Assembly: GCA_017561265.1 (NCBI GenBank)
Contig: JAFZDJ010000009.1
Span: 31,335-95,334, forward strand
From: Bacteroidales bacterium
GTDB lineage: Bacteria > Bacteroidota > Bacteroidia > Bacteroidales > UBA932
DNA: 64,000 nt
Direction of reading: 5' to 3'
Positions 34,716-43,823 of this stretch are shown here, in pieces. Made by a program: the position numbers and the translations under genes. Every line of letters begins with the position of its first letter. Position 1 is the stretch's first letter. Below the pieces are notes generated by a model that saw nothing but the letters and a program-made list of their open reading frames with translations, made no database searches and had not been told where the DNA came from.

Positions 34716-36182
34716 TTAAAGTGCAGATGTTTCCTGAACGATTTCGAGGAAGTCTGCCCTGTAGCCGAACGGATCGAATTCCAGAGCGGTTCGGGCCAGG
34801 GATGAAACCATCTCGAGATCAGCATCACCTTTGTATGGGGAATCACGCAGGATCATACCGTATGCCGCAAGAGATGCAGCAAAATTAAGTTCCGGAGAAA
34901 GATTCAGAGCATCAGAAGGCACAACATCAAGTGAAAGCGGGATGCTTGTGTCACCTAGAGCCTTCTTGTATCTGACATCAAATACAGCAAGTGCACCTTC
35001 ATCAGCAGATCCCTCAGCTGCAGGAACTATTTCATAGAGAGCCGTGATCGTCTGACCTGCACCTATCTCACCAGCATCCTTGTCATCATTCTCGAAATCT
35101 TCATTGCTTAGGACTCTGTTTTCATATCCGATGAGACGGTAGCTGTCCACTTTGGAAGGATCGAATGTCACCTGTATCTTAGTATCGTTGGCAACAGAGA
35201 AGAACTCCGAACGTTCGTTAACAAAGACCTTGACCATATCTTCCTCAAAAGCTATGTATTCATAAGTACCGTTGCCGTTGTTGGATATCTTCTCCATCAT
35301 CGAGTCGTTGAGATTACCCCTTCCGAATCCACATACAGTAAGATACACACCCTTCGCAGCATAGTTCTGAACCATCTCCATAAGAGCGTCAGTATCAGTC
35401 ACTCCCACATTGAAATCTCCGTCAGTTCCCATGATCACCCTGTTGTTTCCACCCTCGATGAAATTCTCCAGAGCCTCCTTATAAGCCATCTCCATGGCTT
35501 CTCCTCCTGCAGTGGATCCGCTGGCCGTAAGCTTGGAAATTGCTTTCCGGATCTTATCTGAATTCCTGACAGGAGTTGATTCAAGAAGTTTCTTCACCGA
35601 TCCTGAATAGGTCACGATCGAGATCCTGTCATCCGGACGCAGATAGTCCAGAAGAGTGATGAGACCGCTTTTCAGAAGATCAAGCTTATCGCTTGAATTC
35701 ATCGAGCCCGACACATCGATAAGAAAAACGAAATTGGCATCAGGAAGTTCAGATTCCTTCATGGACTTTCCCTTGATTCCGAGCCTGATGAGACGGTTCT
35801 CCGGAGTCCATGGACACGGACCGACCTCAGCATTGATCGCTATGGCATTGCCGTCCGCAGGATCATCATAATTGAAGGTGAAATAATTGAGGAACTCCTC
35901 AATACGCACAGCCGCGGGAGGAGGAGTCATGCCGCTCTTGATATAACGACGTACATTGGCATATGAAGCTCCGTCTGCATCTATGGAAAATGTAGATACA
36001 GCCTGCTCCTTCGTACTTATGAAAGGATTGTCGGCATAATCAGCATAGTCATCCCCGGAAGGTGGTTCCGGCATAACGTCACCAGATGGTTCCGAATAAT
36101 TGAAATCCGGTGCATAAACTCCATCCATTGCACATCCTGCCAGCATTGCAGACAAGACTGCCAAAATAATGATTCTTTCCAT
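34716..36182 (-). CDS. VWA-domain lipoprotein with DUF3520
   Basis: A 488-residue protein with a signal peptide and a lipobox (A-M-L-A-G-C, Cys17), so it should be attached to a membrane on the outside of the cytoplasm. About residues 145-330 form a von Willebrand factor A domain with the metal-site motif DVSGSMNSS (about 158-166). The C-terminal about 100 residues fit DUF3520 (RYKKALGD, then a region rich in S, A and L). VWA domains bind partner proteins. It follows the 36200 gene by 17 bp and the pair is probably one unit. Its partner is unknown. Confidence 0.88.
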   Translation of the reverse strand: MERIIILAVLSAMLAGCAMDGVYAPDFNYSEPSGDVMPEPPSGDDYADYADNPFISTKEQAVSTFSIDADGASYANVRRYIKSGMTPPPAAVRIEEFLNYFTFNYDDPADGNAIAINAEVGPCPWTPENRLIRLGIKGKSMKESELPDANFVFLIDVSGSMNSSDKLDLLKSGLITLLDYLRPDDRISIVTYSGSVKKLLESTPVRNSDKIRKAISKLTASGSTAGGEAMEMAYKEALENFIEGGNNRVIMGTDGDFNVGVTDTDALMEMVQNYAAKGVYLTVCGFGRGNLNDSMMEKISNNGNGTYEYIAFEEDMVKVFVNERSEFFSVANDTKIQVTFDPSKVDSYRLIGYENRVLSNEDFENDDKDAGEIGAGQTITALYEIVPAAEGSADEGALAVFDVRYKKALGDTSIPLSLDVVPSDALNLSPELNFAASLAAYGMILRDSPYKGDADLEMVSSLARTALEFDPFGYRADFLEIVQETSAL

Positions 36183-36199
36183 AGCTATGATATTTGATC

Positions 36200-36994
36200 T
36201 TACTCTGCTGACTGTTCGGTTGAATATTTCTCATCCCATCGCGCAACGGTCTCATCGCTCACATGTCTGAAGACATATTTGCCCAGAAAGGCATCAGGAG
36301 CCCATACGGTCGAGAACACATCACCATAGCATACCATCTTCTCCTCATCGATGGAAGCTACGAACAGCCTTGTGCGACTGCCATATATGTCTATGACCAA
36401 AGTATTGCTGTTTTGATCATATGAGAACTGGTGGATCTTGTATTCAAAACGATGAGGATCAGCATTAAAGGAGAAATACTGCTTTATGTCGGTCTCCGAT
36501 CTGACGGCATATTTCCTCGGTGTGTAACCATCTATATTCCCAAGAATCTCGTCGCCTGTCCGGCCTCCGGGAAAAACATCATAAACCTCTGACTCGACCC
36601 ATCCTCCTTTCGAAAACATGTCCATGAATGTGTCATATGAAATAAGGTCGAATACGAGATTCTCACCAAGAGCGATAAATTCCGGGGCTGGGACATCTCC
36701 CTGGGTAGGAATGATGATATCCCCGTCAATCACAGGATCGCATGATGAAAGGATGGCGGGAGCGACAGCTGCAAGTCCCATCGACACTCCTGTCAGACGT
36801 ACAGCCCGGCCGGTCATGCGGCGGCGCGCAAGCTGAGATTCAAGATAACGTACCTCAGCCTCGCATCTGGGGCATGTTCCGGCACAATCACCCTTGTGAG
36901 TACATTCCGATGTAATGAATTCAATGTCATTTTCTTCTGCTATCTGCTTCCTGATGTCTTTCAGGATCCTGCAGACCTGTCTTCCACGTTCCAT
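36200..36994 (-). CDS. Cys-motif protein associated with a radical-SAM activase
   Basis: This 264-residue protein opens with E-R-G-R-Q-V-C-R-I-L-K-D-I-R, then SECTHKGDCAGTCPRCEAE (about 29-47), a Cys-rich motif that may bind a metal or iron-sulfur cluster. One hydrophobic stretch (about 66-83) precedes the C-x-P-V segment, followed by a soluble C-terminal part without a recognised fold. It starts 11 bp after the radical-SAM gene and 17 bp before the VWA lipoprotein gene. I recall this N-terminal motif from other Bacteroidales proteins next to such activases; function is unknown. Confidence 0.7.
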   Translation of the reverse strand: MERGRQVCRILKDIRKQIAEENDIEFITSECTHKGDCAGTCPRCEAEVRYLESQLARRRMTGRAVRLTGVSMGLAAVAPAILSSCDPVIDGDIIIPTQGDVPAPEFIALGENLVFDLISYDTFMDMFSKGGWVESEVYDVFPGGRTGDEILGNIDGYTPRKYAVRSETDIKQYFSFNADPHRFEYKIHQFSYDQNSNTLVIDIYGSRTRLFVASIDEEKMVCYGDVFSTVWAPDAFLGKYVFRHVSDETVARWDEKYSTEQSAE

Positions 36995-37005
36995 GATAAA
37001 AGTGT

Positions 37006-37641
37006 CTATTTGTTGATTTCTGTTATGTATTCAAACTTGTCGAATCTTGTAAAACCAAGCTTCTGAAGCTCTGAAATGCTGCTTTCCCTGTCTTCTTCAG
37101 TATTGAACCCGGGAATGAGCGGGATCCTGATGACACATCTGTCAGCCTTTCCCTCCGATGCCAGGAAACTGAGATTCCCGATGACCTGCTCATTGCCGAT
37201 GCCGGTATAATCGCGATATATCCGAGGATTCATGTCCTTTATATCGATCACGAACTCATCCGCTGCCCCGGCCAGCCTTATCACATGCTCCTGAGGCACA
37301 TTCAATGAGGTCTCGATGTTGATCTTCCATTCTTTCGGACATATTCTGCGGAACTCCTCGATGAATCTGCTTCTGAGAGCCGGTTCACCACCGCCGAAAG
37401 TGATGCCTCCGCCGGTGGCCTGGAAATAAATGTCATCCACCTGCACATTTGCAAGAAGCTGATGTACAGAATACATCGTAAACACAGCACCCTCCCTCCA
37501 TGTATGTGGATTCAGACACCAACGGCAACGCAGCGGACATGAATGAAAGGCCACAAGGGTCGTCACACCTTCACCGTCAGTCGCGATGCGGTGGCGCGAA
37601 ACGGCAACGACAGGAGCCTGTATGGTAGCATGATCATTCAT
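37006..37641 (-). CDS. Radical-SAM activating enzyme (pyruvate-formate-lyase activase-like)
   Basis: From the ATG at 37639-37641 the protein is about 211 residues. It has the radical-SAM cluster motif CPLRCRWC (C-x3-C-x2-C) and GGGITFGGGEPAL, the glycine-rich SAM-binding turn. Such enzymes make a glycyl radical in a partner enzyme or modify a peptide. The longer open frame to 37779 adds 46 residues that do not look like the family and would cross the divergent mscS start. No glycyl-radical enzyme is next to it; the Cys-motif protein downstream is the most likely partner by position. The enzyme is short, so its class is uncertain. Confidence 0.8.
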   Translation of the reverse strand: MNDHATIQAPVVAVSRHRIATDGEGVTTLVAFHSCPLRCRWCLNPHTWREGAVFTMYSVHQLLANVQVDDIYFQATGGGITFGGGEPALRSRFIEEFRRICPKEWKINIETSLNVPQEHVIRLAGAADEFVIDIKDMNPRIYRDYTGIGNEQVIGNLSFLASEGKADRCVIRIPLIPGFNTEEDRESSISELQKLGFTRFDKFEYITEINK

Positions 37642-37728
37642 ATATTTCTCACAAAAGCTGCGTAATAGATGCAACATCAAGGCGTTTCGTTGCACGGATG
37701 TTGAAATATATCGGGAAAAAGATAAGAT

Positions 37729-38916
37729 ATGACAAAGATTGGGAAATGGCTCGACTTCATACTGACAGAGAAGTTCCATATAGATCCGGATATTGCCGGT
37801 ATTCTTAATACTGCATTGCTGATCGCCGCCATGATATTCATCGGCATAGGCATCAACTGGCTGGTACAGAGCCTTTTCAGATGGCTCTCAAAACATAACA
37901 TAAGACTCATACGATCCAAATGGCATCCGTTTCTGGTAAAGAGGAAGCTGGGGCATCACATTCTCCTGCTGGTCTCCGGCCTGGTCCTGTATGTACTTCC
38001 TTATATCGCATTCGAACGCGGGACAGATCTGATACGTCTGCTCCATAGGATCGACATAATATACATGCTCATCGTCATGATCATGATATGCAACTCATTG
38101 CTTCTGGCCTTCCTTGACTTCTACTCGACTACGGACAAGAACCGCAGCCACCCGCTCCAGGGCATAGTGCAGGGGCTCCAGGTAATGCTTTACTTCGTCG
38201 GCGGCATCATTATCATGGCTATTGCCATAGACAAATCCCCTACCGTGCTGCTTACCGGTCTCGGTGCTTCGGCTGCCGTGCTCATGCTCATATTCAAGGA
38301 CAGCATCCTGGGATTCGTTGCCGGGGTGCAGCTCTCGCAGAACAACATGGTCCGTCTGGGCGACTGGATACAGATGCCTGACGGAAGTGCAAACGGAAAT
38401 GTCGAGGAAATCACCCTCAACACTGTCAAGGTCCGCAACTGGGACAACACCCTGACCATGATCCCGCCATACACACTGGTAACGACCCCGTTCAAAAACT
38501 GGCGTGGAATGCAGGAGAGCGGAGGCAGAAGAGCCGACAAGTGCATTTACATCGACATGAACACTCTGGAAATATGCTCCCAGGACATGATGGATGACAT
38601 CAGGAAAGCAGTGCCGCTTATGGACAGTTACTTCAAGTCCTTGCCTGAGGATTCGAAACCATGCAGCGAGATGACAAACATCCAGCTTTTCAGAACATAT
38701 ATAGAATTATATCTGCGCACCCACAAGGACATCAACACAAGCCTGGACATCATTGTGACTCAGAAGGAAGCCACAGCCTACGGCCTGCCTATAGAAGTCT
38801 ACTTCTTCACGAAGGACAAGGCATGGGCTGTTCATGAGAAGAAGCAGTCCGACATCTTCGACCATCTGATGACCATGGCATCAGAATTCGGCCTCCGTCT
38901 CTACCAACGTCCTTAG
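37729..38916 (+). CDS. MscS-family mechanosensitive channel
   Basis: A 395-residue inner-membrane protein: a short N-terminal segment, three to five helices (about 24-45, 75-92, 105-125, 140-160), then the pore-lining helix and beta domain of MscS (GLGASAAVLMLIFKDSILGFVAGVQ split by short turns, then DWIQMPD and VEEITLNTVKVRNWDN). It opens under membrane tension to let solutes out. The length is intermediate between MscS and YbdG-like proteins. It is divergent from the radical-SAM gene. Confidence 0.92.
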   Translation: MTKIGKWLDFILTEKFHIDPDIAGILNTALLIAAMIFIGIGINWLVQSLFRWLSKHNIRLIRSKWHPFLVKRKLGHHILLLVSGLVLYVLPYIAFERGTDLIRLLHRIDIIYMLIVMIMICNSLLLAFLDFYSTTDKNRSHPLQGIVQGLQVMLYFVGGIIIMAIAIDKSPTVLLTGLGASAAVLMLIFKDSILGFVAGVQLSQNNMVRLGDWIQMPDGSANGNVEEITLNTVKVRNWDNTLTMIPPYTLVTTPFKNWRGMQESGGRRADKCIYIDMNTLEICSQDMMDDIRKAVPLMDSYFKSLPEDSKPCSEMTNIQLFRTYIELYLRTHKDINTSLDIIVTQKEATAYGLPIEVYFFTKDKAWAVHEKKQSDIFDHLMTMASEFGLRLYQRP

Positions 38917-38920
38917 ACCT

Positions 38921-38948
38921 GTCATTTCGAGCTTGTCGAGAAATCTCT
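38921..38948. repeat. Palindromic dispersed repeat between mscS and the sigma gene
   Basis: GTCATTTCGAGC followed by TTGTCGAGAAATC is an imperfect hairpin (ATTTCGA against TCGAGAAAT). It belongs to the same type as the element inside aroA at 44767. Confidence 0.6.
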
Positions 38949-38995
38949 ACAATTTCATGACACATTTTGTACATTTGTACGTCATATAGGCAGAA

Positions 38996-39481
38996 ATGGA
39001 ACTTAACGGAAGAAACATATTCGGACAGAAGAGGCTGGATTTCATGTTCAGACTGGCCTGCAGCATCCTCGGACGAAGCGACGAGGCACAGGACATGATG
39101 CAGGATGTCGCCGAAAGGATCCTCCGAAGGGAAGGTTCGCTTGACGAAGTCGGAAACATTGATGCCTTCATAACACGCTCGGTCCGCAACGCATGCATAG
39201 ACCGTCTGCGGCGCCGCAAGGAGACGACTCCGAAGATTCCGGAAGTTCCCGACGAAAAGAGCCCGGACAGGTGGAGCGACAGGCAGCTCGTCCACAGGGC
39301 CATGGCCCGGCTGCCGGAGCGGCAGAGACTGGCGATCCACCTCAAGGACATAGAAGGATACTCCGGCAAGGAGATAGCGGATATCCTCGAAACGGACGAG
39401 GCAAATGTAAGGACAATACTCTCCAGAGGCCGCCGGGCCCTGAGGGAGATAATAGAAAAGGAGATCGGATATGGAATATGA
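38996..39481 (+). CDS. ECF-type RNA polymerase sigma factor
   Basis: A 161-residue sigma-70 family protein with region 2 (SILGRSDEAQDMMQDV, about 23-38) and region 4 (LPERQRLAIHLKDIEGYSGK, about 104-123, with a helix-turn-helix ending in ANVRTILSRGRRAL). It directs RNA polymerase to a small set of promoters, usually including its own. The anti-sigma gene overlaps its end by 11 bp, so the two are translationally coupled. A TACATTTG at 38970-38977 may be its -7 box. Confidence 0.93.
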   Translation: MELNGRNIFGQKRLDFMFRLACSILGRSDEAQDMMQDVAERILRREGSLDEVGNIDAFITRSVRNACIDRLRRRKETTPKIPEVPDEKSPDRWSDRQLVHRAMARLPERQRLAIHLKDIEGYSGKEIADILETDEANVRTILSRGRRALREIIEKEIGYGI

Positions 39482-39902
39482 CATCAATGAAATACGTGCC
39501 CTCTGCGACAGATATTTCGACGGGGAGACCTCTGCTCAGGAGGAGCTTACTCTGAAGGAATATTTCTGCCTGGCGGATGAGATTCCGGAAGATCTGCGGG
39601 CGGTAAAGATGATGATCTGCGGATTTGCAGACGCTGCTTCGATGACATACAGGCCCGCCCCTGCCAAACCGAAAGGCAGGTTCAGAAGACTGGTCTGGGG
39701 AACGGTTGCGGCCGCGGCTTCAGTAGCATTATGCGTTGCATATTTCAACAGGGAGATATACGGGTATGATGCTGACGGAAAGGCGATTACAGACCCGGAG
39801 ATAGCCCTTGAAGGAACACAATACCTGTCATACCTCAGTCAGCTGGAGACGACAATCGACATAGCCCAGATGATCACACAAGGAATGGAAAACAACAACT
39901 GA
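39471..39902 (+). CDS. Anti-sigma-like membrane protein
   Basis: A 143-residue protein with an N-terminal acidic helical part (EIRALCDRYFDGETSAQEE), one membrane helix near 74-88 (WGTVAAAASVALCVAYF) and a short outer C-terminus. This layout, with the 11-bp overlap with the ECF sigma gene, is that of a membrane anti-sigma factor that holds the sigma until an envelope signal. It lacks the HxxxCxxC zinc motif of ZAS proteins. Role is inferred from context. Confidence 0.78.
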   Translation: MEYDINEIRALCDRYFDGETSAQEELTLKEYFCLADEIPEDLRAVKMMICGFADAASMTYRPAPAKPKGRFRRLVWGTVAAAASVALCVAYFNREIYGYDADGKAITDPEIALEGTQYLSYLSQLETTIDIAQMITQGMENNN

Positions 39903-39913
39903 ACAAATAGACC

Positions 39914-40693
39914 ATGAAACGTATCATAACCCTTCTGGCTGCACTCGCGATAGCCTCTGCAGCCCACGCACAGACAGATTCCCTCGTGGTATTCGACACT
40001 CAGGGAGACAACCTCGGCATCAGCATAGCCGGCTTCAACATCACCCTCGGAGATGACGGATCGTCAAGCAGCGGGAAAGCGGCAAAGCCTAAAGTGAAGA
40101 GAGTCACCACCAATTTTGCGGGACTGTCATTCGGAGCTAACGCTTTCACATACAAACCGAACTATGGTAACTGGGCTGGAGAAAACCAGTTCATGACCGA
40201 CAATACCAGCAGCTGGCGCTTCGGAGTGGAGGCGTTCGGAGTACAGGTTTCACTCGACAGAAACCAAAAGGTGTTCTTCAAGGCATCCCTGAACTCCACT
40301 GTCGACAGATATCGCTTCAATAACGCGATGACCCTTGTCAATGATGAGAACGGAGCGCTTATGCCGGAACCTCTCTCAGGAACAGTAAAGAAGTCCAAGA
40401 TGCTCGCAGGATACCTGGGCATCGGGGCAGGACTCGGATTCAAGATAAGCAAGGTCCTGTTAATGTTCGATTTCAACACCGACCTGCTTACCGGCTCATA
40501 TGTCAAATACAAGAATCCTGGAAAGACCAAATACGATATCAGCGGACTCAGCAACATAAGATACCGAACAGGAGTCGCAGCTACCGTTTCCGGGTTCGGA
40601 ATATATGCAGACTATGCGTTGACTCCTCTTTATAGAGAAGATGTCGGAAACCACGGACAGGTCCTGTCAATCGGCATCCGCTGCGGATTCTAA
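39914..40693 (+). CDS. Exported beta-barrel-like protein in the sigma operon
   Basis: After a signal peptide cut near A-H-A-Q (residue 20), the 259-residue protein shows alternating polar and aromatic residues typical of a beta-barrel or periplasmic beta-sheet protein. It has a Ser-rich segment (SSSSGKAAKP) and ends with C-G-F, so the last residue is aromatic. It starts 11 bp after the anti-sigma gene. It is probably a target or partner in an envelope-stress unit; no family is named. Confidence 0.7.
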   Translation: MKRIITLLAALAIASAAHAQTDSLVVFDTQGDNLGISIAGFNITLGDDGSSSSGKAAKPKVKRVTTNFAGLSFGANAFTYKPNYGNWAGENQFMTDNTSSWRFGVEAFGVQVSLDRNQKVFFKASLNSTVDRYRFNNAMTLVNDENGALMPEPLSGTVKKSKMLAGYLGIGAGLGFKISKVLLMFDFNTDLLTGSYVKYKNPGKTKYDISGLSNIRYRTGVAATVSGFGIYADYALTPLYREDVGNHGQVLSIGIRCGF

Positions 40694-40705
40694 AACCACA
40701 TCGAC

Positions 40706-41176
40706 ATGAAACGTTATTTGATCATATTGATATTGGCCCTGATTCCGGTCAGCTTGTCGGCTCAAAGTCCGATGAATGACTTCTTTGAAGATCACAGCGG
40801 AGCGCAGGGATATCAGACCATAATCTATGGCAAGCGAATGCTTGACATGATGAAGGATGGAGCCAGTCCGGATGTGAAGTCTCTTCTGAACAGGATCAGC
40901 AGCATCCGAATCATCAGCACGAAAAAGCAGGAAGACAGGATCGTTGGTCTGTCCAGGGAAGATGTCATGGACAGTATGGAATATGAAACGATCTCCCAGA
41001 TAAATGAAAACGGCAACCGTTCGGAGTTCTACATCTCGGAAGAATGGGTAGACAATACCGGCGTCTCATTCGTGATGATCGTCAGCGGCCCCCAAGGCTC
41101 GGCGGTAATGGAAATCATCGGTGACTTCGACGTAAAGGACATCTCCAAGCTCTCGGTAATCGGACAAAAACGATGA
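40706..41176 (+). CDS. DUF4252 exported protein
   Basis: A 156-residue protein with a signal peptide ending at S-A-Q (residue 20). The remainder fits DUF4252: a helical G-K-R-M-L-D-M-M segment, SSIRIISTKK strands and an EFYISEEW motif. DUF4252 proteins in Bacteroidota often lie beside ECF sigma genes. It starts 12 bp after the preceding barrel-like gene. Function is unknown. Confidence 0.75.
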   Translation: MKRYLIILILALIPVSLSAQSPMNDFFEDHSGAQGYQTIIYGKRMLDMMKDGASPDVKSLLNRISSIRIISTKKQEDRIVGLSREDVMDSMEYETISQINENGNRSEFYISEEWVDNTGVSFVMIVSGPQGSAVMEIIGDFDVKDISKLSVIGQKR

Positions 41177-41236
41177 ACCGGACGCAACGTTATGCATAAA
41201 AAATGCATCTAATGGCTGTAACCAAAACGTATGACC

Positions 41237-41845
41237 ATGAAAAGGAAGATTATTTTAGCAATTGCGGCTATTATTGCATCGTTATCTGCAGCATCAGCAC
41301 AAACGCATGAAGAAACATTCCAGCGTCATAACAGATGGATGGTCGGAGGTGAACTGGCCAGAAATATATTCATGTCCAACGGCTTAGGAGCAAGCGGAAT
41401 ATATGGCAGACAGTTCTCGGAAATCGTTTTTCTCGGAGTCGGCTTCGGAATGGACGCATATATCCATAAGGCAGGTGAATCTACCACTATTCTGACTGAT
41501 GCCGACGGAAACCAGACAGTAATCATACGTCCTCCTTATAGATATTCATTTCTGGTGCCCGTTTATGCAGACCTTCAGGTCAACTTCTCACGCAGGAAGT
41601 CTCCGTTTTTCGGTGAATTCAAGGTCGGAGGAGCAGTTCATATGGAATTGGAACGAATCAGAGGCACACACAACAAAAACGAACTGGATTTCTGGGGAGG
41701 CGGAGTACTCATGGGAGCTGCCGCAGGAAAGCGCTTCGCCCTCAATAATGATGACGAACTCAGCTTATTCTTGGGCATAGACTGTATCTTGGGACCATGG
41801 TATGCCAACGTTCCCGTTTCATTGGGAATCCGTTACGGTTTCTGA
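41237..41845 (+). CDS. Outer-membrane beta-barrel-like protein
   Basis: From the ATG at 41237 the protein has 202 residues: a signal peptide (K-R-K-I-I-L-A-I-A-A, ending S-A-A-S-A-Q), then amphipathic strands with many aromatic and Gly residues, ending in R-Y-G-F. This is typical of an outer-membrane porin-like barrel of 8-10 strands. It may be the last gene of the sigma operon, 60 bp behind the DUF4252 gene. Its 3' end overlaps the esterase gene on the other strand by 13 bp. Confidence 0.72.
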   Translation: MKRKIILAIAAIIASLSAASAQTHEETFQRHNRWMVGGELARNIFMSNGLGASGIYGRQFSEIVFLGVGFGMDAYIHKAGESTTILTDADGNQTVIIRPPYRYSFLVPVYADLQVNFSRRKSPFFGEFKVGGAVHMELERIRGTHNKNELDFWGGGVLMGAAAGKRFALNNDDELSLFLGIDCILGPWYANVPVSLGIRYGF

Positions 41846-42669
41846 TACTCCTTCCAGAGTTGCTTGATATCGTAAGTGATCAGGGCTACGGCCGGTGCCA
41901 CAACGGTTCCATGGTCAAAGCCCTGCATTTCGTATAAGACGGAGTCGTGTTTGAAATTCTTCAGAAGTGCCTGAAGATGAGCATTTTCCTCATAGCGCGC
42001 TAGCATCTCGAGGTCACGGTCGCCTGAGATCAGGATCATAGGCGCACCACCCCTGCCGGCATGAGTCATAGGGGCATATTCATCGATCACAGGGATACCG
42101 TCAGGAAGACCTCTCTCCTCTCGGATCGTATAATGGGTAACTGTCTGGCCGCTTATCGGATATGCCTTTGCAATCTTGTCTGCATCCTGACCGTATTTGG
42201 CCATGTACTCCTTCGCCAGAGCCACCATCAAGGTCAGATAACCGCCCGCAGAATGGCCCGAAACATAGATCTGTTCCTTGTTTCCGCCGTACTTCTCAAT
42301 GTTGTCGAACACCCATGCCACTGCCATTGCCGCATCATCGATGTAATCAGGACATTTGCATTTCGGGAAGAGGCGGTAGTTCACACTGACCACCGCGAAA
42401 CCCTGCCTGCGGAACCCATCGAGAAGCTCCTTGTTGCCGCCTGTAAGTCCGCCGCCGTGGAACCATACGAGGGTCGCGAATCCTTTGTCTGTATCCGGAT
42501 AATAGATATCGAGCACGCAGCGTTCCTTCCTGTATGCATCTGTCTCATCTGCAGACGTATAGGATATGTTCTGCACATAGTTGTAGCCTTTGTCCTGAGG
42601 ATGAGGCTGAGCTGCTGCTGAAAGTGCGGTGATGATGATCAGGGCCGCAATGAGAAGTCTTGATTTCAT
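41833..42669 (-). CDS. Exported alpha/beta hydrolase (esterase)
   Basis: A 278-residue protein with a signal peptide ending at A-A-A-Q (residue 20). It has the oxyanion-hole HGGGLTGG motif (about 71-78), the nucleophile elbow GHSAGGYLTL (about 143-152), an Asp in SGDRDLEM and a His in GFDHGTV, so the Ser-Asp-His triad is complete. It belongs to the BD-FAE/acetyl-esterase type, acting on acyl or feruloyl esters in the periplasm. It follows aroC on the same strand with a 54-bp gap but has no link to its pathway. Confidence 0.88.
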   Translation of the reverse strand: MKSRLLIAALIIITALSAAAQPHPQDKGYNYVQNISYTSADETDAYRKERCVLDIYYPDTDKGFATLVWFHGGGLTGGNKELLDGFRRQGFAVVSVNYRLFPKCKCPDYIDDAAMAVAWVFDNIEKYGGNKEQIYVSGHSAGGYLTLMVALAKEYMAKYGQDADKIAKAYPISGQTVTHYTIREERGLPDGIPVIDEYAPMTHAGRGGAPMILISGDRDLEMLARYEENAHLQALLKNFKHDSVLYEMQGFDHGTVVAPAVALITYDIKQLWKEYQKP

Positions 42670-42723
42670 AGTATTCTGCTTGGTTTTGATCTTTCAAGCA
42701 CGTTTTTGCTGATTCTGTGCTCA

Positions 42724-43743
42724 TTATTTGATTGATACCAGGTCTGCCAGAACGATTGCTGTCATGGCTTCCACCACCACCGGAGCGCGAAGGGCGAAGC
42801 AGACGTCATGACGGCCGGGAACTTCAAGGGTATCCATCTCCCCGGTCTGGAAGTTGAATGTCTGCTGGGCTTTCCTGATGCTTGACGTAGGCTTGAAGGC
42901 CACGCGGAAGGTCAATGGAGCTCCGTTGGTGATGCCTCCGTTAGCTCCGCCGGCTCCGTTCTTCAGAGGTCTGCCGTCCGACCCGATAGGGTCATTGTGT
43001 TCCGAACCTTTCATGCGGGCAGCCTGGAATCCGTCTCCGAATTCGATGCCACGTACACCCGGAATAGCGAATACAGCATGTGCGATAAGAGATTCCACAC
43101 TATCCCAGAACGGTTCTCCATAGCCGGGATCTATGTCCGGCACCGTACATTCGATGACCGCGCCAAGACTGTCGCCTTCCTTGATCGCCTGGTCAAGGGC
43201 TTCCTGCCAACACTCAGTCTGACCGAGAACGTCATTGCCTGACTGACCGGCAATCTCTACGATCCTTGCCTCGACGGTCGTGCATGGAGTATCATCCAGC
43301 ACCGTAGCGTCAGCGACGATCTTCTTCGCCACGACACCAGCTGCAACAATCGGTAATGTAAGCCTTCCGGAGAAATGTCCTCCTCCGCGCGGATCCTGAC
43401 AGTCATCCCATTTCAGAGCCGCTGTAAGATCTGCATGACCTGGGCGAGGCATAGCTGCAAAGAGCTCATAATCAGAGGAATGAGTATTCTTATTCTGAAA
43501 AGTGATTGTCAGAGGCGCTCCTGTCGTATGACCCTCGAAGACACCGCTCACTATGGTCGGACGGTCTGTCTCGATCCGCGGTGTCGTACCTTTAGCACCG
43601 CTCTTCCTTCGCAGTATATCCTGTTCGAAATCCTGCTCCGAGAGTTCCAGACCGGCCGGAACACCGTCCATTACCACACCGATGAGCTCCCCGTGGGACT
43701 CACCGAAGATGCTTACTCTGAATTTTCTACCGAATGTATTCAT
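42724..43743 (-). CDS. aroC: Chorismate synthase
   Basis: AroC makes chorismate from 5-enolpyruvylshikimate 3-phosphate, using reduced FMN, at the end of the shikimate pathway. The 339-residue protein has GESHGELIGVV (about 14-24), RPGHADL (near residue 101) and DPRGGGHFSGRLT (about 117-129), the signatures of flavin and substrate binding. It lies 80 bp behind the fused aroD-aroA gene and is probably co-transcribed. Confidence 0.96.
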   Translation of the reverse strand: MNTFGRKFRVSIFGESHGELIGVVMDGVPAGLELSEQDFEQDILRRKSGAKGTTPRIETDRPTIVSGVFEGHTTGAPLTITFQNKNTHSSDYELFAAMPRPGHADLTAALKWDDCQDPRGGGHFSGRLTLPIVAAGVVAKKIVADATVLDDTPCTTVEARIVEIAGQSGNDVLGQTECWQEALDQAIKEGDSLGAVIECTVPDIDPGYGEPFWDSVESLIAHAVFAIPGVRGIEFGDGFQAARMKGSEHNDPIGSDGRPLKNGAGGANGGITNGAPLTFRVAFKPTSSIRKAQQTFNFQTGEMDTLEVPGRHDVCFALRAPVVVEAMTAIVLADLVSIK

Positions 43744-43823
43744 ATTCTATGTTTTTATCTTGCCGCTTACCCTGAATCGCCTGCTCCATTTGCCGCAGGT
43801 GATTCAATCCATCCAGCTCTGTA

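Noticed and set aside
41192..41208. ATGCAT-AAAAA-ATGCAT palindrome before the last gene of the sigma operon
   Set aside because: The stem is six AT-rich bases with no T run; chance occurrence is likely.
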